A stretch of DNA of 64,000 bases. Source: Sphingoaurantiacus capsulatus. Lineage in GTDB: Bacteria; Pseudomonadota; Alphaproteobacteria; Sphingomonadales; Sphingomonadaceae. The notes beneath the pieces are model-generated. The model saw only the letters and a list, made by a program, of their open reading frames with translations, was not told the origin of the DNA and did not search any database. Made by a program: the position numbers and the translations under genes. Where the stretch lies: contig NZ_JBHRXV010000004.1 in the NCBI RefSeq assembly GCF_042648405.1, positions 62,001 through 126,000 of the forward strand, in the 5' to 3' direction. Shown here one piece after another: positions 9,701-15,513 of the stretch (the stretch's first letter is position 1; each line of letters begins with the position of its first letter).

Positions 9701-10080
9701 CGTGGCAGATGCGCGAAAACTGTCCCCTGCGAAAACTCGGCAACATCATCAATACCGAGATCGCATTTGTTCTTGGGCGCCCGCATTTTACCACGCGTAA
9801 GCAGCCGACATAAGCGACCGAACGCATCGCGATCTGTCGGCCAAGCCAACATTTCGGCGCCGTCCCGAAGCACCAACCGGCAGCCGACGATCAGCGGGTA
9901 ATCGCGGATTAGCCGGGCTTCCTTGTGCATGCGCACGACGCCCGCAAATGTATTGCGATCGGTAACACCGATCGCCGCGAGGCCCAGTTCGACGGCGCGA
10001 GGGACCAGCTCGTTTGCATGACTCGCCCCCTCCAGAAACGAGAAGCCCGTCGCCACCTGCAGTTCGGCATAGCCGGTCAC
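6775..10080 (-). CDS. dnaE2: Error-prone DNA polymerase DnaE2 (ImuC)
   Basis: 1101 residues. Second-copy alpha-subunit homologue that extends past DNA lesions with ImuA and ImuB. It begins with the PHP domain (YAELQVATGFSFLEGASHANEL), has the C-family polymerase catalytic motif PPDIDVDF near residue 382, and ends with an OB fold (GVVFITVEDETGIANIVVWP). The GTG start at 10080 overlaps the imuB TGA stop by four bases, so the two are translationally coupled; the longer open frame upstream is only a shadow of imuB. The first two-thirds is visibly poorer in GC than the 3' end and than imuB. Confidence 0.94.
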   Translation of the reverse strand: MTGYAELQVATGFSFLEGASHANELVPRAVELGLAAIGVTDRNTFAGVVRMHKEARLIRDYPLIVGCRLVLRDGAEMLAWPTDRDAFGRLCRLLTRGKMRAPKNKCDLGIDDVAEFSQGTVFAHLPRFDIEAGVGPAARQLHLLRERLQGPLYLVANHLYQGDDRRRIAFLDRTAITAGVPLLATNDIRYHDSSRRELADVVTCIREKCKLIDAGFHLAANAERHLKPPAEMARLFKGYEHALRATLNIAEACRFDMRQVSYQYPDEPVPPGLSPQAHLENLVREGAQRLFPAGIPAKVEKSINDELTFVAKRNYAPYFLTVHDIVRWARNPDNGNPPILCQGRGSAANSVICFCLDITNVNPVEVDLLFERFLSADESGTDPPDIDVDFEHERREEVIQYIYGRYGRDRAGIAATVIHFRPRLALREVGKVLGLTEDVTRALVSTIWGSYGSGPDEERLTKIGMSPDDMRIAKTLELAGLLNGMPRHLSQHVGGFVITRGLLEETVPIGNAAMENRTFIEWDKDDIDVLNIFKIDVLALGMLTCIQKSFDLIKAHKGKRIDLKSLEPTDTKVYDMICAADTIGVFQIESRAQMNMLPRLKPRKWYDLVVEVAIVRPGPIQGDMVHPYLRRRDGLEKALYPPRKDGGDNELEPILNKTLGVPLFQEQAMRIAMVAAEFSHEEAHELRKAMATFRNRGIISNHEERMVEHMVKRGYDRDFAQRCFNQIKGFGEYGFPESHAASFAHLVYISSWIKCFHPEVFCAALLNSQPMGFYAPAQIVRDAEEHGVEVRPPCINASDWDCTLEPQGGGRFAVRLGLRQIDGLAETAGEWIAAHRGDGYRDFDDFLHRADLGIKALNALAKADAFHSLGLDRRQGLWAAKKVVTLKPLPLFAEQGERRADPTVALPLLTASENVIDDYRATRLSLRGHPMEFLRPIYARQGVMTCAEVAKAKHGARICVAGVVLIRQRPGGSGVVFITVEDETGIANIVVWPRLFEQFRPVVMAARVMVIQGTVERLDRERAPKPLHPVEGEHGPAVPIVHIVARSMRDVSHDLTRLSDQEAPMPVAPADHVKRPLPGSWQTGGRHPRDVRVVPKSRDFH

Positions 10081-11582
10081 GGGAACAGGCCGTGCATGTG
10101 CCAGCTCGGCGGCGGCTCGTCGCCAAAGACGCCGCGCCGGAACAGCCAGAAGCGGCGGCCGGCGTCGCCTTCGACAATGAAATAATCCCGAGGCCGCTCC
10201 TCGCGGCGCCACCATTCGGGGGCGATGCGCTCGGGGCCCATGGCCCGGGCGACGTCATGGCGGATACGCCGCCAGGTGAACGCTTGCGGCGGGCCATCGG
10301 GGACTTCGGCAAGCGCCACCTCGACGGCCTCGGGCGGATCGAGCAGTTGCGGCGGGCGGTTGCCGCGCCCCGGCGCGTCGCTCCATTCGGCCTCGGCGGG
10401 CGCGACATGGCGGGCGGCGCGCTCGGGAATATGGCTGCCGTGCGCGGCGATCCCGAACACCCGCTCTCGCCCCAGCCGGTTCGCCACCAGATCGGCATAG
10501 GCCAGCCGGTCGCGCGCCTCGCGGCTGGCCATCAGCCCGGCTTGTTCGACCGACAGCGGCTCGACCAGCAGCGCCTCCAGCCGCAGCGCGTCGATACCGA
10601 AGCCGGGGACGATCGTCTCGATGCGGTCGCGCGCCAGTCGCATGACATGCGCGACCGATCGGGTCGGCAGCCCGAAGCGCAGCTCGAAGCCGCTCGATTC
10701 CCCGTCGGTGCAGGTCGCGCCGAAACGCATGTGCCGCGCGCCGAGGCCCGCCGCCCGCAGCTTCGCCGCCAGTTGCTTCGCCAGCAGCTCCAGCCAGTTC
10801 TCGATCTGCGCCGCCTCGAGGATGGGGGCGGCGAAGCGGCGAACGACGCGGTGCGGCGCCGGCGGCTCGATCGGGTCGAGCGGCTCGGGCGCGTCGCCGA
10901 GCGCGCGGTCGAGCCGCAGCACGCTGTCGTCGCGCAGCCGCGCGGTCAGCGCCCGCCGCTCGATCCCCAGCAGTTCGCCGATCCGCCGCAGCCCGAAGCG
11001 CGCGAGCAAATCGACGTTCGCCGCCGACAGCCGCAGCCCGGCAACCGGCAGCGGCGCCAGCGCCTCCCGTGTCGCCGCGCGATCGGACGCGACGATCCGG
11101 CCATTGTCGAAGCGTGCCAGCGCCCAGGCCGCCCCCGCCGTGCCGGCGATCGCCGCCTGCGGGCTGAGGCCGATGGTGCGCAGCCGCTCGGTGAGTTCGC
11201 CGAGCAGCCGTTTCTCGCCGCCGAACAGATGGCTCACCCCCTCGATGTCGAGGAACAGCGCGTCGCGGCCGTCGATCGCCACCACCGGCGTGAAGCGCAG
11301 GCACCAGCCGGCGAGCCGCGCGAGGAAATCGGCATCGGCCTCGCGGTCGATCGGCTCGATATGAAGCTCGGGCACCATCGCGCGCGCGTCGGCGAGCCGC
11401 TGCCCGGCGAACAGGCCGAGCGCGGTGGCGGGGGCGTTCAGCGCCGCGACCTCAAGCCCGTGCGGCCCGGCCTCGCTCAGCGCGAACGGCACCCGCGACG
11501 GCCGGTGCGCGCGGCCCCGTTTCCGGCGCAGCCGCTCGATCGGCAGGTGCGGCAGCCAGAGCGAAACGATGCGTCTGCTCAT
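10077..11582 (-). CDS. imuB: Y-family DNA polymerase-like protein ImuB
   Basis: 501 residues. The start MSRRIVSLWLPHLPIERL at 11582 and segments such as DIEGVSHLFGGE and AIAGTAGAAWALARF fit the ImuB branch of the Y family, which lacks polymerase activity and acts as a hub linking ImuA, DnaE2 and the beta clamp. Consistent with that, the usual catalytic acidic pairs are not evident: the strand that carries DE in DinB reads DIEGVS here. The gene overlaps imuA by 131 bp and dnaE2 by 4 bp, giving one SOS-controlled transcript. Confidence 0.9.
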   Translation of the reverse strand: MSRRIVSLWLPHLPIERLRRKRGRAHRPSRVPFALSEAGPHGLEVAALNAPATALGLFAGQRLADARAMVPELHIEPIDREADADFLARLAGWCLRFTPVVAIDGRDALFLDIEGVSHLFGGEKRLLGELTERLRTIGLSPQAAIAGTAGAAWALARFDNGRIVASDRAATREALAPLPVAGLRLSAANVDLLARFGLRRIGELLGIERRALTARLRDDSVLRLDRALGDAPEPLDPIEPPAPHRVVRRFAAPILEAAQIENWLELLAKQLAAKLRAAGLGARHMRFGATCTDGESSGFELRFGLPTRSVAHVMRLARDRIETIVPGFGIDALRLEALLVEPLSVEQAGLMASREARDRLAYADLVANRLGRERVFGIAAHGSHIPERAARHVAPAEAEWSDAPGRGNRPPQLLDPPEAVEVALAEVPDGPPQAFTWRRIRHDVARAMGPERIAPEWWRREERPRDYFIVEGDAGRRFWLFRRGVFGDEPPPSWHMHGLFP

Positions 11583-12285
11583 CCCAGTCAAGCTCCCAAG
11601 GGCCGGCCGGGGCGCTGCCCCGCGACCGTGCCAGTTCGACGCGCCAGCGCGGGAGCCCCGGCGCCTCGACATCATAAATGTCCCCGCCCGACAGGCGCGC
11701 CGCGACCCGCCAGATCGTCGAGGCGGCGGACGGCAGATCCTGCCCCGGCCCATCGACGAGCAGGCAGGGCGTCGCCCGCTCCGCCGCCGCCAGCGCCAGC
11801 CGCCGCGAGGCGGTGAAGTCGAGCGCGAGGCCGGTGCCGATCAGCAGCCCGAAGGCACCGCACTTCAGCGCCTCCTCCAGCGCCCAGCCGCCCTCCGACG
11901 CCTTCTTGGCCTCGACCACCAGCAGCTGCGCGGGGTCGCAGCCGTAGCGGACGAGGCCGGGGGCATAAGGGTGCCCCCATTCATGCGCGTGCCTCGCCGT
12001 CGACACCCACAGCAGCCCGCCGCGGCTGGCGCTTTGTGAGGCCATCGCCAGCGCGAACCCCTGCGCCGCCGGCACGTCGCCGATCTCCGCGGCGCGCAGC
12101 GCGTGCAGCGTCCGCGCCAGCCGCCCGCCGAGCGCCAAATCCACCTCGGCCACGCCCAGTCGCCATGCCGCCTCGCCCGCCGCTTCCTCGGCGGCGAGCA
12201 GCCGCGGATGTCCCTCGATCCGCGCCACCACCTGGCGCAGATCGGACAGCGAGGTCGGTTCCGTGGCGACTCGACTCATGGTCAT
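11452..12285 (-). CDS. imuA: ImuA, RecA/SulA-like mutasome protein
   Basis: 277 residues with a RecA-like fold: a VAEVDLALGGRL loader-type segment, GLLWVSTARHAHEWGHPYAPGL, and LLVVEAKKASEGGWALEEALKCGAFGLLIG. ImuA binds ImuB and modulates RecA during damage-induced mutagenesis. The start is the ATG at 12285, preceded at five bases by AGGA; an ATG two codons later is possible. The open frame extends to 12363, but that part has no family match and would run through the operator. Its 3' end runs 131 bp into imuB in another frame, a long overlap that may couple translation. Confidence 0.87.
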   Translation of the reverse strand: MTMSRVATEPTSLSDLRQVVARIEGHPRLLAAEEAAGEAAWRLGVAEVDLALGGRLARTLHALRAAEIGDVPAAQGFALAMASQSASRGGLLWVSTARHAHEWGHPYAPGLVRYGCDPAQLLVVEAKKASEGGWALEEALKCGAFGLLIGTGLALDFTASRRLALAAAERATPCLLVDGPGQDLPSAASTIWRVAARLSGGDIYDVEAPGLPRWRVELARSRGSAPAGPWELDWDEQTHRFALAAAPADRAAAPETGPRAPAVAGAVRAERGRAARA

Positions 12286-12287
12286 TT

Positions 12288-12302
12288 GTTCCTGTTTTGT
12301 TC
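12288..12302. promoter_or_regulatory. LexA operator (SOS box), GTTC-N7-GTTC
   Basis: The sequence GTTCCTGTTTTGTTC is an exact alphaproteobacterial LexA direct repeat. It ends three bases before the imuA ATG and so overlaps the ribosome-binding site AGGA. LexA bound here should shut off the whole imuA-imuB-dnaE2 cassette until damage. Confidence 0.9.
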
Positions 12303-12414
12303 GATTCAGGGTGCAAGAGTCAACGCCGCCGCACGCCCTCGGTGCCACGCACCTCCATGACACTTTGATGACAGAAAGCGGGAACCGTCGGGGCGGCGCA
12401 GCCGTCTCCCCATC

Positions 12415-12903
12415 ATGACCGCCGCCGATCTGAACCTGTCGATCCCCGATATGCTGCTACGCCTCGGCGTCGCCGCCGTCGTCGGCCTCATCCTCGGCCT
12501 CGACCGCGAGCTGAAGGGCATCCCGGCGGGCCTGCGCACCCATGCGCTGGTCAGCCTCAGTTCGGCGGCGATCACCTATTCGGCGCTGGAAATCCATGTG
12601 CAGCTCTGGACGGCGGGTGACCCGGCCACCGACCCTTTGCGCGTCGTGCAGGGCCTCGCGCAGGCGATCGGCTTCATCGCCGCCGGCATGATCTTCGTGA
12701 ACCGCGGCGGCGGGGTGAAGAACATGACCTCGGCGGCGAACCTGTGGTTGGCGACCGCCGTCGGCGTGGCCTCGGGTGCCGGCCAATATGCGCTGGTGGC
12801 GGCGACGACGGCGATTGGCGTCGCGCTGCTGACGGCGGTGCGGCTGTTCGAGAATCATGCGCCCCGAAAAAAGCGGGACCCCGCACCTGAAAGCTTGGAC
12901 TAA
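12415..12903 (+). CDS. MgtC/SapB family membrane protein
   Basis: 162 residues with about four hydrophobic segments. LLRLGVAAVVGLILGLDRELKGIPAGLRTHALVSL is the hallmark N-terminal pattern of the MgtC/SapB family (conserved R-E and G-RTH), and GFIAAGMIFVNRGGGVKNMTSAANLWLATAVGVASG is the second conserved block. Family members are linked to growth at low magnesium or to control of membrane energetics; the role here is not shown. Divergent from imuA, 129 bp away. Its stop codon lies within a long inverted repeat (12872-12926). Confidence 0.85.
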   Translation: MTAADLNLSIPDMLLRLGVAAVVGLILGLDRELKGIPAGLRTHALVSLSSAAITYSALEIHVQLWTAGDPATDPLRVVQGLAQAIGFIAAGMIFVNRGGGVKNMTSAANLWLATAVGVASGAGQYALVAATTAIGVALLTAVRLFENHAPRKKRDPAPESLD

Positions 12904-12926
12904 GCCGTCAGGTGCAGGATCCCGCT
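12872..12926. terminator. Long inverted repeat spanning the mgtC-like stop codon
   Basis: The arms AGCGGGACCCCGCACCTGA and TCAGGTGCAGGATCCCGCT pair along almost their full length around a 17-base loop that contains the end of the coding frame. No T tract follows, so this may be a factor-dependent terminator or mRNA-protecting structure rather than an intrinsic terminator. Confidence 0.5.
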
Positions 12927-13099
12927 GGGTACGCAAACGCTACTCAACAAGGAGCCTCGTCGAAATCCGGAACAGGGGAGGCCGGTGCGAGGCGTCTTCA
13001 GGGTCAAGGCCCGTCCGACAACCGCTGAATGCACCAGCAGCGTAACGATCACGATTGCGGGAAACTACGACCTGTATTTCCACTTAGGTGTCGGCAGCA

Positions 13100-14260
13100 T
13101 CAGCTCTTTTTCAGCCGCTGCCCCACCTCGGCGACGCGCAGATAGCGGTCGAGCATGCCCTGATTGATGCGGTCCCAGTCATAGCGCTGCGCCGCCGCCA
13201 GCCCCGCCGCACCCGCCGTCGCGCGCGCTTCCGGATTGGCGACATAATAAGCGATGGCATCGGCGCTGGCATCGACATCGTCGGGGCTGGTCAGGATGCC
13301 GTTGATGCCGTCGGCAACGAGGCTCAGCGAACCGGTGGCGCGCGCGGCGACGACCGGCAGGCCGCTCGCCATCGCTTCCAAGGTCACGTTGCCGAACGTC
13401 TCGGTCGACGACGGGTTGAACATCAGGTCCGACGACGCATAGGCGCGGGCGAGATTGGTGCCCGTCTGGTAGCCGGCGAAGATCGCCTGCGGCGCCTGCG
13501 CCTCGATCCACGGCCGCGCCGGTCCCTCGCCGACCACCAGCGCCTTGTAGGGCACGCCGCGCTCGTCGAGCTTGGCCAGCGTCGCCGCCAGCACGTCCAG
13601 GCCCTTTTCGAGCACCAGCCGCGCGACGAACAGCACAACCACCTCGTCGTCGCCGATACCGATCGACCGGCGCCATTCGAGGTCGCGGCGCGCCGGGTTG
13701 AACATCACCTTGTCGATGCCCCGGCTCCAGATCGCGACACGGCGCGACATGCGCTGGTCGGTCAGCACCGCCGCCATGCTCTCGCTCGGCGCGTAGATTT
13801 CGTGGCAGCGGCGATAGAGCCGGCGTAGGATTGTCTCGCCCACCGTCTGCAGCCAGGCGCCGCGGTAGTAGCGGAAATAGGTCTCGAACCGCGTGTGGAC
13901 GCTCGCCACGACGGGCACGCCGTTGCGGCGGCCCCAAGTCGCGGCGCGGTGGCCGACGATGTCGGGCGACGCGATGTGCACGACATGCGGGTCGAAGCGC
14001 TTCACGTCGGCCTTGGCGCCGCCGGCGAGGCCGAAGCCCAGCCGGTATTCGCCGCGGCCGGGTAGCGGCACCGATGGGATCGACACCAAGGTTCCCGCCG
14101 GCTCGAAGGCGGGCGTGTCGGTCGTCGGCGAATAGACGCGCACCGTCGCGCCCTGGCTTTCGACATAGCGCACAAGGCGGTTCAGCGCCTGGTTGGCGCC
14201 GTCGCGGACGTAATTGTAGTTGCCCGTGAACAGGGCAATTCGAAGTTCTGAGGACTGCAT
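13100..14260 (-). CDS. Glycosyltransferase family 4 (GT-B fold)
   Basis: 386 residues. N-terminal IALFTGNYNYVRDGANQALNRL binds acceptor; the C-terminal domain carries VLFVARLVLEKGLDVL and the nucleotide-sugar binding segment NPSSTETFGNVTLEAMASGLPVVA with the family's conserved Glu pair. The closest general likeness is to alpha-mannosyl or SqdX-like transferases that modify lipids. Start at ATG 14260, since the frame upstream to 14683 has no family match. No polysaccharide genes adjoin it, so the substrate is open. Confidence 0.85.
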   Translation of the reverse strand: MQSSELRIALFTGNYNYVRDGANQALNRLVRYVESQGATVRVYSPTTDTPAFEPAGTLVSIPSVPLPGRGEYRLGFGLAGGAKADVKRFDPHVVHIASPDIVGHRAATWGRRNGVPVVASVHTRFETYFRYYRGAWLQTVGETILRRLYRRCHEIYAPSESMAAVLTDQRMSRRVAIWSRGIDKVMFNPARRDLEWRRSIGIGDDEVVVLFVARLVLEKGLDVLAATLAKLDERGVPYKALVVGEGPARPWIEAQAPQAIFAGYQTGTNLARAYASSDLMFNPSSTETFGNVTLEAMASGLPVVAARATGSLSLVADGINGILTSPDDVDASADAIAYYVANPEARATAGAAGLAAAQRYDWDRINQGMLDRYLRVAEVGQRLKKS

Positions 14261-14401
14261 TTCGCGGCTTTTACCCGCGATCGTTGCGATTCCGAAAGCC
14301 CCGCCCCTCAAGCTTTCCGTTACGGCACCGTTATTCCCCGTGGTTGCCGGCCACGGTGGTTCGGCAGATGATGACGATGAAAGAAGCGAGCCTTGCCCCC
14401 G

Positions 14402-14797
14402 ATGTCTCATGCTTCCGCCGTGCGCCTGACGCATGCCCTGCCCCTCGCGTTCGCGCTGGCCTTCGCCTGGCCGGAGGCGGTCGATGCTGGAATGTACGTC
14501 CCCTCGCCGATGGGGCCAACGCATAGCCTGACGACCGCCGCGCCCGAGATGCCGAAGCTCGTCGGCCTGCCGACCGCCGGTGTCGACCGCGAAGGCCGCA
14601 GCCTGTCGCTTTCCGTCCCGACGCATTTGAGCCTCTACGGCCTCGCCCGCGCCGATGAGCTGGCGGTGCGCACCGTCGTCCATTCAACGGGGAGCGGCGG
14701 CGCCCGCCTCGGCCTCGCGCTCGACCAGCCGGTGGCGAATGCCGCCAGCGCCGGCGACTATGTCGGCGTGCTCAGGGTGTCTCTCGACTATAATTGA
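14402..14797 (+). CDS. Small secreted protein of unknown function
   Basis: 131 residues from ATG 14402 (a TTG three codons upstream is also possible). A clear signal peptide (ALPLAFALAFAWPEAVDA, likely cleaved after VDA) is followed by a compact strand-rich domain ending in GDYVGVLRVSLDYN. That final strand resembles the C-terminal strand of DUF4402 and spore-coat-U/pilin-like secreted proteins, which is only a faint hint. Divergent from the glycosyltransferase. Confidence 0.5.
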   Translation: MSHASAVRLTHALPLAFALAFAWPEAVDAGMYVPSPMGPTHSLTTAAPEMPKLVGLPTAGVDREGRSLSLSVPTHLSLYGLARADELAVRTVVHSTGSGGARLGLALDQPVANAASAGDYVGVLRVSLDYN

Positions 14798-14868
14798 AAC
14801 GGCCTGCGGCGGGGGCGCGTCACTACGCGCCCTTTGCCTTCGCCCCCCAGCACGCTAGGGGCGAAACG

Positions 14869-15387
14869 ATGAAGTTCCAGATCGATGACGCCCGCGCCGA
14901 CATGCAGCTCCGCAAGATCGGGCTGCAGCTCGCCATTTCCGGCCTCCGCATCGTCGAGGAGTATCGCCGCGTCTATGGCGAGGACAACGACCGGGTAATG
15001 ATCATCCTCGCCGTCGTCGCCAGCACGCTCGAACGCGCCATCCGCAACGACGAGACCGGCGAGATCGCCGACCTGCGGCAGACCCTGCCCGACGAGCTGA
15101 TGAGCCCGTGCAACGTCGCGTCGATCTCGATCGCTACCGGCCTGCCGCGCGAGACGGCGCGGCGCAAGGTCAACGCGCTGATCGGCGAGGGCATCCTGAA
15201 GCGCGACCGCCGCGGCGTGCTCACCTTCGTCAACGGCATCGGCCAGAAGCCGATCGTCTATCAGATGCTGCGCAAGCAGGCGGGCGAGATCGCGCGCCTC
15301 GCGACCGTGTTCAGCGAAGCCGGCATCATGGTGCCGATGAACGGCGCGCCGCTGGCCCTCGTCGAGGACGACAAGCGCGCCGCCTGA
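14869..15387 (+). CDS. Winged helix-turn-helix DNA-binding protein
   Basis: 172 residues. A helical N-terminal half (IDDARADMQLRKIGLQLAISGLRIVEEYRRVYG) leads to a winged-helix domain with CNVASISIATGLPRETARRKVNALIGEGILKRDRRGVLTF, where GLPRETARRKV is the recognition helix and the RRGVLTF strand the wing. The pattern resembles MarR/GntR-type regulators but no ligand domain can be named. ATG 14869 is chosen because the frame upstream has no family character. Targets unknown. Confidence 0.6.
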   Translation: MKFQIDDARADMQLRKIGLQLAISGLRIVEEYRRVYGEDNDRVMIILAVVASTLERAIRNDETGEIADLRQTLPDELMSPCNVASISIATGLPRETARRKVNALIGEGILKRDRRGVLTFVNGIGQKPIVYQMLRKQAGEIARLATVFSEAGIMVPMNGAPLALVEDDKRAA

Positions 15388-15426
15388 GGCTCCCGCCTCG
15401 CCCCCAATCATCGCCGGGAAAAGAAT

Positions 15427-15456
15427 GGGCGGACTTCCCGTTGAGGAAGCCCGCCC
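15427..15456. terminator. Hairpin between convergent genes
   Basis: GGGCGGACTTCC pairs with GGAAGCCCGCCC around a short CGTTGA loop. It separates the HTH gene from the end of the TonB-dependent receptor gene and probably ends transcription from the left; only a short T run follows. Confidence 0.55.
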
Positions 15457-15513
15457 AGTTTGCCAGCCGTTTTCTGAACCCTTGGGGAGGATCGTGAAGG
15501 TGGCTGGGGTCTT

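Noticed and set aside
10014..11816. 600-codon + strand frame antisense to imuB
   Set aside because: Shadow of imuB; Arg/Ala/Pro-rich low complexity.
12985..13167. 60-codon + strand frame after the mgtC-like gene
   Set aside because: No ribosome-binding site, no recognisable protein features, and it runs into the antisense of the glycosyltransferase gene.
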